Assembly: GCF_026898135.2 (NCBI RefSeq)
Contig: NZ_CP114035.2
Location: 4,071,501-4,135,500, forward strand
Source: Pseudomonas fortuita
GTDB lineage: Bacteria; Pseudomonadota; Gammaproteobacteria; Pseudomonadales; Pseudomonadaceae
Reading direction: 5' to 3'
DNA: 64,000 nt
In this document: positions 38,434 through 46,329 of the stretch, piece by piece
How positions within the stretch are numbered: the first letter of the stretch is position 1
How the letters are laid out: the number at the start of each line of letters is the position of its first letter
Program-made: the position numbers and the translations under genes
The notes under the pieces: model-generated
Told to the model about the DNA's origin: nothing
The model's database searches: none
Seen by the model: the letters and a program-made list of their open reading frames with translations, nothing else

Positions 38434-39075
38434 ATGACCATCACCAAAAAGCTCTCCCGCACCGAGATGGCCCAGCGCGTGGCCGCAGACATCCAGGAAG
38501 GCGCGTACGTAAACCTGGGCATCGGCGCCCCCACCCTGGTGGCGAACTACCTGGGCGACAAGGAAGTCTTCCTGCACAGCGAGAACGGCCTGCTGGGCAT
38601 GGGCCCAAGCCCTGCGCCGGGCGAGGAAGACGATGACCTGATCAACGCCGGCAAGCAGCACGTGACTCTGCTGACCGGTGGCGCCTTCTTCCACCATGCC
38701 GACTCGTTCTCGATGATGCGTGGCGGCCACCTGGACATCGCCGTACTGGGCGCCTTCCAGGTGTCGGTCAAGGGCGACCTGGCCAACTGGCACACCGGCG
38801 CCGAAGGCTCGATCCCGGCCGTAGGCGGCGCGATGGACCTGGCCACCGGCGCCCGCCAGGTGTTCGTGATGATGGACCACCTGACCAAGACCGGCGAAAG
38901 CAAGCTGGTGCCCGAGTGCACCTACCCGCTGACCGGCATTGCGTGCGTCAGCCGCATCTACACCGACCTGGCCGTACTGGAAGTAACGCCTGAAGGGCTG
39001 AAAGTGGTCGAGATTTGTGCGGATATCGACTTTGACGAGCTGCAGAAGCTGAGCGGTGTGCCGCTGATCAAGTGA
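38434..39075 (+). CDS. pcaJ: PcaJ, 3-oxoadipate CoA-transferase subunit B
   Basis: 213 residues. The catalytic glutamate is Glu50 in the family motif LHSENGLLGMG, and the GIGAPTLVANY segment precedes it. It begins eight bases after the pcaI stop and forms the active heteromer with it. Confidence 0.95.
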   Translation: MTITKKLSRTEMAQRVAADIQEGAYVNLGIGAPTLVANYLGDKEVFLHSENGLLGMGPSPAPGEEDDDLINAGKQHVTLLTGGAFFHHADSFSMMRGGHLDIAVLGAFQVSVKGDLANWHTGAEGSIPAVGGAMDLATGARQVFVMMDHLTKTGESKLVPECTYPLTGIACVSRIYTDLAVLEVTPEGLKVVEICADIDFDELQKLSGVPLIK

Positions 39076-39114
39076 TCTTGCGGCTTACACGATCTGTTGG
39101 CTTACGCGGACCTT

Positions 39115-39160
39115 TGTAGGAGCGGCCTTGTGCCGCGAAGGGGCTGCAAAGCAGCCCCAG
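39115..39160. repeat. REP element
   Basis: TGTAGGAGCGGCCTTGTGCCGCGA is followed by a GGGGCTGC/GCAGCCCC hairpin. It lies between the convergent pcaJ and arfB genes. Confidence 0.75.
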
Positions 39161-39263
39161 CACCAGTTGATGTAACGCCAAAATCCGGGGGCCGCTTTGC
39201 AGCCGGACTAGCCACGCAGGCATCGCCAGAGCCCAGACTTGCCAGCGACGGTCCGACACCGCC

Positions 39264-39677
39264 CTAGAAATCCACCTTGCCCCGACCCGCCTTGACAGTG
39301 CTCCGCCTGGCTTTCCCTTCAAGCCGGCGGGTCTTCGAGCCGAGGGTCGGTTTGGTGGGGCGGCGTTTCTTTTCGGTCTTGCCGGCAGCGATGATCAACT
39401 CGGCAAGACGCGCCAGTGCGTCAGCACGGTTCTGCTCCTGGGTGCGGTATTGCTGGGCCTTGAGGATCAACACACCGTCGCCGGTGATGCGACTGTCACG
39501 CAGCGCCAGCAGCCGCTCCTTGTAGAACTCGGGCAATGAAGAGGCCGGGATGTCGAAGCGCAGGTGCACGGCGCTGGACACCTTGTTGACATTCTGCCCA
39601 CCCGCGCCTTGCGCGCGGATATAGGTCAGTTCGATTTCGGCATCCGGCAGATGCACGTTATTGGAGATGGTCAGCAT
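39264..39677 (-). CDS. arfB: ArfB, alternative ribosome-rescue peptidyl-tRNA hydrolase
   Basis: 137 residues. The release-factor GGQ motif is in [19 protein letters not shown], and a basic C-terminal tail ([20 protein letters not shown]) would enter the mRNA channel of a stalled ribosome. Length and tail fit ArfB/YaeJ rather than a full release factor. ATG 39677 has AAGGG upstream; the frame to 39818 is open but the extension is unlike the family. Confidence 0.93.
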   Translation of the reverse strand: MLTISNNVHLPDAEIELTYIRAQGAGGQNVNKVSSAVHLRFDIPASSLPEFYKERLLALRDSRITGDGVLILKAQQYRTQEQNRADALARLAELIIAAGKTEKKRRPTKPTLGSKTRRLEGKARRSTVKAGRGKVDF

Positions 39678-39909
39678 GGTATGGCCCTTGTCATTGCCGC
39701 CATTATCACAGCCTTGGCAGCGCTCCCATAGAACAATGCACGATTCCTTGCTATCCCCACCCAAGATGATGTCTATCTGTGTCGAAAAATCAGAATTTTT
39801 CGCTTTCTTGTAGGGCATTTCCCAAAGATACTGTTGCCGCCTATTTTCCGTTGCGGGTGCCCTGTTGGGGCTCTAGTCTGGGCCGGTCGCCGCTCATCAG
39901 CGACACGGC

Positions 39910-40080
39910 TTTGACAGGCCGTAACGGTATATAGGTTCTGCGGCGCCCTCAATGGCGGCTGCGCGTGGGGCACGCTTGCGTGCGCCGGAACTTCCTATAT
40001 CCGCCGGTCTGTCAACCCACGCACAGCTGCCACCTAACCTGTTTGACAGCGGGATCGGCGCAGCCTATCTGGAGATATAG
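39910..40080. other. Structured inverted-repeat leader upstream of the DUF3077-type genes
   Basis: TTGACAGGCCG ... GGTATATAGG at 39911-39935 is answered by an inverted copy, CCTATATCCGCCGGTCTGTCAA, at about 39994-40015, enclosing a GCACGCTTGCGTGC hairpin. A third, direct copy (TTGACAGCGGG ... GATATAGG) runs 40042-40081 up to the next start codon. It could be a regulatory RNA leader, a protein-binding array or a mobile palindrome. The 39678-39909 part shows only a short GTCGC/GCGAC hairpin near 39888. Confidence 0.5.
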
Positions 40081-40082
40081 GA

Positions 40083-40325
40083 ATGTTAAAGATGGTCCCC
40101 GACCCACCCCACCCCCTCCACTCCCTCGAAGACACCCTCATCCAAGCTGCGGAATATGCCGTCTGCGCGCTAGCCATTTCGCAACAAGCGATGCTGATGC
40201 AGCCCAAGTCACCTGCAGCGGTACTGATGCTGGCGACGACCCATGAACTTGAGTCCCTGCGCTCGTTACTTGAGTCCGCATTGATTCAGGTACAGGTGCC
40301 GAACGAGCTGCGAATGCAGCACTGA
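40083..40325 (+). CDS. Small hypothetical protein (80 aa), upstream partner of DUF3077-type gene
   Basis: The frame starts MLKMVPDPPHPLHSLEDTLIQ, immediately after the ATATAGGA of the third leader repeat, whose AGGA may be the ribosome binding site. The rest is helical (AEYAVCALAISQQAMLMQPKSP ... LESLRSLLESALIQ). I recognise no named domain. It lies 21 bp before the DUF3077-type gene and is probably co-transcribed. Confidence 0.6.
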   Translation: MLKMVPDPPHPLHSLEDTLIQAAEYAVCALAISQQAMLMQPKSPAAVLMLATTHELESLRSLLESALIQVQVPNELRMQH

Positions 40326-40346
40326 GCCGATCCGGGAGATGGACAC

Positions 40347-40616
40347 ATGACTACTGACGAATCGACCGAACAAACCACAGTAGGCAAGACCACGTTCTAC
40401 CAGGGTGAAAACCAGACACACCCACTGTTTCGCATCGAAGCCGGGATTCCCTGCAAAAGCGCTCGGGAGCAATCCTCGGAGCTGATGGGGTACGTGCGGG
40501 AGCTGACGATTATCGGGTTGATGGATGAGAAACCGATGATGATCTGGGCTGCTCATTATCTGAGTGCGCTGGCCAAGGCACTGATGGATGATGCCGAGCT
40601 GGGCATGATGCGCTGA
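40347..40616 (+). CDS. DUF3077-type small protein (89 aa)
   Basis: The protein reads TTFYQGENQTHPLFRIEAG, then IPCKSAREQSSELMGYVRELT and AAHYLSALAKALMDD, the pattern I recall for the pseudomonad DUF3077 family. Function unknown. GGGAGATGGAC precedes the ATG at 40347. It follows the 80-aa ORF, and I recall the pair recurring in P. putida genomes. Confidence 0.7.
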   Translation: MTTDESTEQTTVGKTTFYQGENQTHPLFRIEAGIPCKSAREQSSELMGYVRELTIIGLMDEKPMMIWAAHYLSALAKALMDDAELGMMR

Positions 40617-40731
40617 CTTGCCTGGCCAGCCAGGCGGGGTACAAAAAGCCTCTCACGTTGGCTCGTTAAGCACCTACTGCTCCAACCCAGTCCAAAAAGC
40701 CCCAGCATCTCTGCCGGGGCTTTGGCTGGGC

Positions 40732-40980
40732 TCAGAAGCTGTCAGGTGGGCTCTTTTCGAACTTCCACTTGGTCATCTTTTTGGCAGCGTGGAAGCTCTT
40801 GCAGTTGGCGATGAACTCATTGCGGTCCCACTCCCTGGAGAGGCTCGCCAGGATTTGCTCATAGGTTTCACCCGAGCAATTCGCTTCGTTGGGTTCAGGC
40901 ACCCTGTCTTCGGCAATGGCTGTAAGGCTCACGGCAACGCCAAGCGCTGCAACCAGACGTGCAAAAGGCACACTGGGCAT
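40732..40980 (-). CDS. Small exported protein (82 aa), function unknown
   Basis: A signal peptide (MPSVPFARLVAALGVAVSLT ... AIA) is followed by a mature part with two cysteines (EANCSG and IANCKSFH), which could form one disulfide in the periplasm. AGGAGTGAGTGA precedes the ATG. I recognise no family. It lies downstream of tRNA-Ser on the same strand, after a terminator. Confidence 0.65.
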   Translation of the reverse strand: MPSVPFARLVAALGVAVSLTAIAEDRVPEPNEANCSGETYEQILASLSREWDRNEFIANCKSFHAAKKMTKWKFEKSPPDSF

Positions 40981-41038
40981 TCACTCACTCCTTTGAATGG
41001 ACCCGCTCCAGAAGCCCGTTTTACAGGCCCCAAAAACG

Positions 41039-41066
41039 CAAAAAGCCCTGAATAATCAGGGCTTTG
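41039..41066 (-). terminator. Rho-independent terminator of tRNA-Ser
   Basis: On the minus strand, AAAGCCCTGA and TCAGGGCTTTTT form a ten-base stem with a four-base loop and a T-run, five bases past the tRNA CCA end. Confidence 0.85.
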
Positions 41067-41070
41067 AATA

Positions 41071-41158
41071 TGGCGGAAGCGTAGAGATTCGAACTCTAGG
41101 ATAGTTGCCCATCGACGGTTTTCAAGACCGTTGCCTTAAACCACTCGGCCACGCTTCC
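41071..41158 (-). tRNA. tRNA-Ser (anticodon UGA)
   Basis: Reading the minus strand, GGAAGCG pairs with CGCTTCC in the acceptor stem, followed by encoded CCA. The anticodon loop is CTTGAAA flanked by ACGGT/ACCGT, giving UGA. The long variable arm (CGATGGGCAACTATC) is the class II feature of tRNA-Ser. The T arm TAGAG-TTCGAAT-CTCTA is intact. Confidence 0.97.
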
Positions 41159-41292
41159 AGCTCGTTTTGCGGCCGCCATAATACCGTAATGAAACACGCT
41201 GTCAAACTCTCTGTGTCGCGGGTTGCAGGAGCTCTGTTAGACTCCTAGCATCTGAACGTCTGAAACCACAGGTTTTACCAAGGAGTGTCGCC

Positions 41293-41964
41293 ATGCGCGA
41301 ACAGGATTACGCCGTCCACCACGGCCAGCAGGTCGAGCAGCAGGAGATCAGCAAGGTCCTGCGCAACACGTACAGCCTGCTGGCGCTTACCCTCGCCTTC
41401 AGCGGTGTCATGGCATTCGTTGCCCAGCAAATGCGCGTCGGCTACCCGAACGTGTTCGTGGTGCTGATCGGCTTCTACGGGCTGTTCTTCCTGACCAACA
41501 AGCTGCGTGATTCGGCCTGGGGCCTGGTGTCTACCTTCGCCCTCACCGGTTTCATGGGCTTCATCCTCGGCCCTATCCTGAACCGTTACCTGGGCATGGC
41601 CGGTGGCGCTGAAGTGGTGAGCTCTGCGTTTGCCATGACTGCGCTGGTGTTTGGTGGTCTGTCGGCCTATGTGCTGATCACCCGCAAGGACATGAGCTTC
41701 CTCAGCGGTTTCATCACCGCAGGCTTCTTCGTGTTGCTGGGTGCTGTCGTTGCCAGCTTCTTCTTCCAGATCAGCGGCCTGCAACTGGCGATCAGCGCTG
41801 GCTTCGTGCTGTTCTCGTCGGTCTGCATCCTGTTCCAGACCAGCGCGATCATTCATGGCGGCGAGCGTAACTACATCATGGCGACCATCAGCCTGTATGT
41901 GTCGATCTACAACCTGTTTGTCAGCCTGCTGCAGCTGTTTGGCATCATGGGTCGTGATGACTGA
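41293..41964 (+). CDS. BAX inhibitor-1/YccA-family membrane protein
   Basis: 223 residues with seven predicted helices. The N-terminus (LRNTYSLLALTLAFSGVMAF) and the closing SLYVSIYNLFVSLLQLFGI are typical of the BI-1/YccA (UPF0005) group. The E. coli member modulates the FtsH protease at the inner membrane; the role here is inferred from family. AAGGAGTG precedes the ATG at 41293, and a strong terminator follows at 41981. Confidence 0.92.
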   Translation: MREQDYAVHHGQQVEQQEISKVLRNTYSLLALTLAFSGVMAFVAQQMRVGYPNVFVVLIGFYGLFFLTNKLRDSAWGLVSTFALTGFMGFILGPILNRYLGMAGGAEVVSSAFAMTALVFGGLSAYVLITRKDMSFLSGFITAGFFVLLGAVVASFFFQISGLQLAISAGFVLFSSVCILFQTSAIIHGGERNYIMATISLYVSIYNLFVSLLQLFGIMGRDD

Positions 41965-41980
41965 TTGATTGCTGTGTGAG

Positions 41981-42005
41981 AAAGCCCGCTTCGGCGGGCT
42001 TTTTT
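41981..42005 (+). terminator. Rho-independent terminator after the BI-1-family gene
   Basis: AAAGCCCGC and GCGGGCTTTTTT pair around a TTCG tetraloop, 16 bases after the stop codon. Confidence 0.93.
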
Positions 42006-42066
42006 GTGGGTTTTCGAAAGGGGACTGGGGTCCGGGGTGTACGTCGATAGAGGTTCAGCGCCTGAT

Positions 42067-42098
42067 AAATCGAGCGCCGCGCGGGCGGCGCTCGATTT
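42067..42098. repeat. Hairpin AAATCGAGCGCCGC / GCGGCGCTCGATTT
   Basis: A perfect 14-bp inverted repeat with a GCGG loop, nearly the same as the one at 11236-11269. It lies between the BI-1 terminator and the NCS2 permease. Confidence 0.65.
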
Positions 42099-42285
42099 CT
42101 GCCCCTCCCTATAACTCAGGGAGGACACCTGCCCCTCAAAACCCTGCCAACCGCAATTGCTGACTAAAAAGTCAGATAATCAGGCAAATGCTCGCCGATC
42201 ATGCAGACATCGTGCTTTTCTCTACCGCAATCGCTTATCACCCCGTAGAATGCGCTCCTTTTTTCTTTCGGGGCGGCTTTCAGCA

Positions 42286-43665
42286 ATGAGCTCACACGAA
42301 CACAGCCCAGGCGCAGCGGCGCCTGCCAATGAACTGGTGCTTGGCCTGGAGGACAAGCCACGGCTGCTGATCGGCCTGCTGGCTGCCCTGCAGCACCTGC
42401 TGGCGATCATCGTGCCGATCGTCACCCCTGGCCTGCTGATCTGCCAGGCGCTGGGCGTTTCTGCGCGTGATACCAACCTGATCGTTTCCATGTCGCTGGT
42501 TATCTCGGGTATCGCCACCTTCGTCCAGTGCAAGCGCTTTGGCCCGTTCGGCGCCGGGCTGCTGATCGTGCAGGGCACCAGCTTCAACTTCGTTGGCCCA
42601 CTGATTGCGGGCGGCGCGCTGATGGTCAAGCAAGGCACGCCGGTAGAAGGTGTGATGGCAGCCATCTTCGGCGTGGTGATTGCGGGCTCGTTCGTGGAAA
42701 TGGGCGTGTCGCGCATCCTGCCGTTCGTCAAACGCCTGATCACCCCGCTGGTGACCGGTATCGTGGTGCTGATGATCGGCCTGACCTTGATCAAGGTCGG
42801 CCTGATCAGCATGGGCGGTGGCTTTGGCGCCATGGCCAACGGCACCTTTGCCAATGGCGATAACCTGCTGCTGTCGGGCGTGGTGCTGGCGATCATCGTG
42901 ATCCTCAACCGCGTACCCGTAGTGTGGATGCGCAGTTGCGCCATCGTCATCGCCCTGGCGGTCGGTTACGCGCTGGCCGGCTACATGGGCCGCCTGGACT
43001 TCACCGGCATGCATGAAGCCGCGCTGTTCCAGGTGCCGACCCCGCTGCACTTTGGCCTGGGCTTCTCGTGGGCGCTGTTCATTCCGATGCTGGTGATTTA
43101 CCTGGTGACTTCGCTGGAAGCCATCGGTGACGTTACCGCCACCAGCAAGGTGTCGCGCCAGCCGGTCGAAGGGCCGGTGTGGATGCAGCGGATCAAAGGT
43201 GGCGTGCTGGTCAACGGTGCCAACTCGCTGCTGGCCGGTGTGTTCAACACCTTCCCCAGCTCGATCTTTGCCCAGAACAACGGGGTGATTCAGCTGACCG
43301 GTATTGCCAGCCGCCACATCGGCATGTGGATTGCCGTGATGCTGGTGCTGCTGGGGCTGTTCCCAAGCGTTGCCGGGGTGATCCAGGCGGTGCCGGAGCC
43401 GGTGCTGGGTGGTGCGGCCATGGTGATGTTCGGGGCGGTTGCGGCTTCGGGTATCAACATTCTGGCCAGCACCCGGCTGGACCGTCGTGCACTGCTGATC
43501 ATTGCCGTGTCGTTGGCGCTGGGCCTGGGCGTGGCGCAGGTGCCGGAGTTCCTGGCGCATATGCCGGCGGCGATTCGCAATGTGCTGGAGTCGGGTGTGG
43601 CTACCGGGGGGATCTGTGCGCTGGTGCTGAACTGGTTCTTGCCGGAGAGCAAGGAGCAGGGTTGA
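42286..43665 (+). CDS. NCS2-family uracil/xanthine permease
   Basis: 459 residues with about 14 hydrophobic segments. The NCS2 signature lies in FAQNNGVIQLTGIASRHIG, and the helix-8 acidic residue in TSLEAIGDVTATS. It imports a purine, pyrimidine or urate by proton symport; the substrate is unclear, though a xanthine/urate-type N-terminus is likely. The ATG at 42286 (MSSHEHSPG) leaves a normal cytoplasmic tail; the frame open to 42157 is not family-like. Confidence 0.9.
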   Translation: MSSHEHSPGAAAPANELVLGLEDKPRLLIGLLAALQHLLAIIVPIVTPGLLICQALGVSARDTNLIVSMSLVISGIATFVQCKRFGPFGAGLLIVQGTSFNFVGPLIAGGALMVKQGTPVEGVMAAIFGVVIAGSFVEMGVSRILPFVKRLITPLVTGIVVLMIGLTLIKVGLISMGGGFGAMANGTFANGDNLLLSGVVLAIIVILNRVPVVWMRSCAIVIALAVGYALAGYMGRLDFTGMHEAALFQVPTPLHFGLGFSWALFIPMLVIYLVTSLEAIGDVTATSKVSRQPVEGPVWMQRIKGGVLVNGANSLLAGVFNTFPSSIFAQNNGVIQLTGIASRHIGMWIAVMLVLLGLFPSVAGVIQAVPEPVLGGAAMVMFGAVAASGINILASTRLDRRALLIIAVSLALGLGVAQVPEFLAHMPAAIRNVLESGVATGGICALVLNWFLPESKEQG

Positions 43666-43689
43666 GTCTTGTGTCCTTCTGACAGGGCA

Positions 43690-43736
43690 ATGGGGCTGCT
43701 TTGCAGCCCATCGCGACACAAGGCCGCTCCTACAGG
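43690..43736. repeat. REP element
   Basis: GGGGCTGCTTTGCAGCCC followed by ATCGCGACACAAGGCCGCTCCTACAGG, the same REP type as at 39115 in opposite orientation. Confidence 0.75.
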
Positions 43737-43763
43737 GGTCGCGTAGGGCACACGGATACATAG

Positions 43764-43804
43764 AAAGCCCGCGCCGCTTGCACAAGCGGGCGCGGGCTTT
43801 TTTG
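43764..43804 (+). terminator. Strong hairpin terminator before tusD
   Basis: AAAGCCCGCGCC-GCTTG pairs with CAAGC-GGGCGCGGGCTTTTTT (one bulged base) and is followed by a T-run. It ends the NCS2 permease transcript. Confidence 0.88.
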
Positions 43805-43840
43805 CTTTATCATGGCAGCATTCCTTTGCATGAGTTATCC

Positions 43841-44233
43841 ATGAAATTCGCTATCGCGGTGTTCTCCCCGGCCCATGCGCCCTCCTCGCGGCGTGCCTTG
43901 CGCTACGCCGAGGCGGTACTGGCCGGCGGGCATGAGATTGCCCGGCTGTTTTTCTATCAGGACGGGGTGCACAGTGCCTCGGCCAACGTGGTCGCGCCCC
44001 AGGACGAACTGGACGTGGCAGGCCAATGGCGTACCTTTATCCAGACCCACCAGCTGGACGCGGTGGTGTGTATCGCCGCGGCCCTGCGCCGTGGCGTGCT
44101 CGACGAGGCTGAAGCCAACCGTTACCAGCGCCCGGCCGTGAACCTGCCCAAACCGTGGGAACTGTCGGGGCTTGGCCAGCTGCATGAAGCGGCGCAGGTT
44201 GCCGACCGCCTTGTCTGCTTCGGAGGCGACTGA
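43841..44233 (+). CDS. tusD: TusD, sulfur relay protein (DsrE family)
   Basis: 130 residues. The conserved cysteine that receives persulfide sulfur is Cys77 in VVCIAAALRRGV. TusBCD forms a heterohexamer that relays sulfur from TusA to TusE and on to MnmA for 2-thiouridine at the tRNA wobble position. I start at ATG 43841 (MKFAIAVFSP), the family N-terminus. It is followed one base later by tusC. Confidence 0.94.
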   Translation: MKFAIAVFSPAHAPSSRRALRYAEAVLAGGHEIARLFFYQDGVHSASANVVAPQDELDVAGQWRTFIQTHQLDAVVCIAAALRRGVLDEAEANRYQRPAVNLPKPWELSGLGQLHEAAQVADRLVCFGGD

Positions 44234-44234
44234 A

Positions 44235-44594
44235 ATGGCCAAATCCTTGTTGATCATCAGCCGTCAGGCCCCGTGGAACGGCCCATCAGCCCGCGAAGCA
44301 CTGGACATTGTCCTGGCCGGCGGCGCGTTCGACCTGCCGCTGGGCATGCTGTTCCTGGACGACGGCGTGTTCCAGCTCGCCCCGGCGCAGCAACCTACCG
44401 CTGTGCAACAGAAGAACCTGGCCGCCAACCTGCAGGCACTGCCAATGTTCGGTGTCGAAGAACTGTTTGCCTGCAGCCACAGCCTTAAGCGCCGCGGCCT
44501 GGCAGCCGATGCCCTGGCACTGCCGGTGCAAGTGCTCGACGACGCGGCACTGGCCGCGCTGATCGCCCGTTTCGACCAGGTGGTAACGCTCTGA
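44235..44594 (+). CDS. tusC: TusC, sulfur relay protein (DsrF family)
   Basis: 119 residues starting MAKSLLIISRQAPWNG, the DsrE/F fold without an essential cysteine. Its ATG follows the tusD stop by one base (TGAAATG), and its own stop overlaps the tusB start. It completes the TusBCD complex. Confidence 0.93.
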   Translation: MAKSLLIISRQAPWNGPSAREALDIVLAGGAFDLPLGMLFLDDGVFQLAPAQQPTAVQQKNLAANLQALPMFGVEELFACSHSLKRRGLAADALALPVQVLDDAALAALIARFDQVVTL

Positions 44595-44890
44595 TGACAA
44601 CCCTGCATGTAATTGCCCACTCCCCGTTTGGCGACGAGCGCCTGGCCAGCTGCCTGCGCCTGCTCGGCACCGACGACGCGTTGCTGCTGTGCGGCGATGC
44701 GGTGTATGCCCTGCGCAGCGGCAGCGAGCCGCATCGCCAACTGCAAGCTGCCGGCCTGGCCCGGCGCCTGTTCGCCCTGGATGAGGATGTGCAAGCTCGC
44801 GCGGTCGGCAACGACTTGGCCAAAGCCGTGGACTACGCCGGGTTCGTCGAACTGTCGCTGCTTTACGACAAGGTCAACAGCTGGCTATGA
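44594..44890 (+). CDS. tusB: TusB, sulfur relay protein (DsrH family)
   Basis: 98 residues starting MTTLHVIAHSPFGDERLASC, the DsrH family. It shares one base with the tusC stop (TGATG) and overlaps tusE by four bases. It is the smallest subunit of the sulfur-relay hexamer. Confidence 0.92.
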   Translation: MTTLHVIAHSPFGDERLASCLRLLGTDDALLLCGDAVYALRSGSEPHRQLQAAGLARRLFALDEDVQARAVGNDLAKAVDYAGFVELSLLYDKVNSWL

Positions 44891-45222
44891 GTACGCTCAA
44901 CGTTGGCGATCAGGCGATCGCCCTGGACAAGGACGGCTTTCTGGTCGACCTGCAAGACTGGTCCCGCGCCGCCGCCGAGGCTTTAGCCGAGCGCGAGGGT
45001 ATCCCGTTGACGGCGGACCATTGGGAAATCCTCGAACTGCTGCGCCAGTTCTACCAGGAATACCAGCTGTCCCCGGCCACGCGCCCACTGATCAAGTACA
45101 CGGCCCTGAAGCTGGGCCCGGAAAAGGGCAACAGCCCGCACCTGAACCGCCTGTTCAATGGCACCCCCGCCAAACTTGCCGCCAAGCTGGCGGGCCTGCC
45201 CAAGCCGACCAACTGCATATGA
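44887..45222 (+). CDS. tusE: TusE, sulfur relay protein (DsrC family)
   Basis: 111 residues. The penultimate Cys110 in the C-terminal PKPTNCI arm accepts sulfur from TusD; the second cysteine found in dissimilatory DsrC is absent, so this is the tRNA-thiolation form. The stop overlaps the next gene start (ATGA at 45219-45222). Confidence 0.94.
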   Translation: MSTLNVGDQAIALDKDGFLVDLQDWSRAAAEALAEREGIPLTADHWEILELLRQFYQEYQLSPATRPLIKYTALKLGPEKGNSPHLNRLFNGTPAKLAAKLAGLPKPTNCI

Positions 45223-46235
45223 CCCAGCCCCTCTTGAAAGAAGTTCGCCCGCTCACGCTTGAAACCCCTGCCGAGCACCCGTTCGCCGAATTCGTGCGCA
45301 TTCTCGGCAAAGGCAAGCGCGGCGCGCGCGGCCTGACCCGTGAAGAGGCCCGCGCGGCCATGACCCTGCTGCTGGAAGGCAAGGTCGAGGACACCCAGCT
45401 GGGCGCCTTCCTCATGCTGCTGCGCCACAAGGAAGAAAGCGCCGAAGAGCTGGCCGGCTTCACCGAGGCGCTGCGCGCCCACCTGCAGGCGCCGAGCATT
45501 GCGGTGGACCTGGACTGGCCCACTTACGCCGGCAAGAAGCGCCACCTGCCCTGGTACCTGCTGGCGGCCAAGTGCCTGGCCGGCAATGGCGTGCGCATCC
45601 TGATGCACGGCGGTGGCGCGCATACCGCCGGGCGGATGTACACAGAGCAACTGCTCGACCTGTTGCAGATCCCGCTGTGCCGCGACTGGGCTGCTGTGGG
45701 CAATACACTGGACCAGCATCACCTGGCGTTTTTCCCGCTGCACGACTGGGCGCCGCAGTTGCAGCGCATGATCGACCTGCGCAACACCTTGGGCCTGCGC
45801 TCGCCCATCCACTCACTGGCCCGGGTGCTCAACCCGCTGGGCGCACGCTGTGGCCTGCAAAGCATCTTCCACCCGGGTTACCAGGCTGTGCACCGTGAGG
45901 CCAGCCGCCTGCTGGGCGACCATGCCGTGGTGATCAAGGGCGATGGCGGTGAGATCGAAGTCAACCCCGATGTCATCAGCCACCTCTACGGGACGACGGC
46001 GGGCGAAGCATGGGACGAAGAATGGCCAGCGCTGAGCGAGCGCCGCCATGTCAAACCGGCCAGCCTGCAGGCCGAGCACTTGCGGGCGTTCTGGCGCGGT
46101 GAAGTGGAAGACAGTTATGGCGAAAAAGCCCTGATCGCAACCATGGCCCTGGCCCTGCGTGGCCTGGGACAGAACCGCGAGCAGGCATTTGCGACAGCCC
46201 AAGGCTATTGGAATACGCGAGATAGATCGATTTAA
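45219..46235 (+). CDS. TrpD2/YbiB-like anthranilate phosphoribosyltransferase-family protein
   Basis: 338 residues starting MTQPLLKEVRPLTLETPAEH. It has the GT3/TrpD fold: LTREEARAAMTLLLEGKVED, MLLRHKEESAEELAGF and GGGAHTAG, but not the strict anthranilate-site residues, as in E. coli YbiB, a nucleic-acid-binding homologue. The ATG overlaps tusE by four bases, so it is co-translated with the tus operon, a conserved pseudomonad link of unknown meaning. The frame is open far upstream to 44613, but that part is a shadow of tusB/tusE. Confidence 0.88.
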   Translation: MTQPLLKEVRPLTLETPAEHPFAEFVRILGKGKRGARGLTREEARAAMTLLLEGKVEDTQLGAFLMLLRHKEESAEELAGFTEALRAHLQAPSIAVDLDWPTYAGKKRHLPWYLLAAKCLAGNGVRILMHGGGAHTAGRMYTEQLLDLLQIPLCRDWAAVGNTLDQHHLAFFPLHDWAPQLQRMIDLRNTLGLRSPIHSLARVLNPLGARCGLQSIFHPGYQAVHREASRLLGDHAVVIKGDGGEIEVNPDVISHLYGTTAGEAWDEEWPALSERRHVKPASLQAEHLRAFWRGEVEDSYGEKALIATMALALRGLGQNREQAFATAQGYWNTRDRSI

Positions 46236-46329
46236 CTGATAATAGCACCTGGATCTTTGCGCTATTTGTTCGAACGATTTGGCCTAGACTGGGCTCCAAC
46301 GACAAACAACTTTGTTTCAGGAGCTCGTC

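Noticed and set aside
41071..41158. tRNA-Ser as an attachment site for an integrated element
   Set aside because: No integrase is nearby, and no duplicated tRNA 3' end was noticed on either side.
44613..45218. A 540-codon frame suggesting a long N-terminal extension of the TrpD2-like protein
   Set aside because: The extra part is rich in Arg, Ala and Trp and is the frame-shadow of tusB and tusE, which are well supported. The ATG at 45219 overlaps the tusE stop as expected in this operon.
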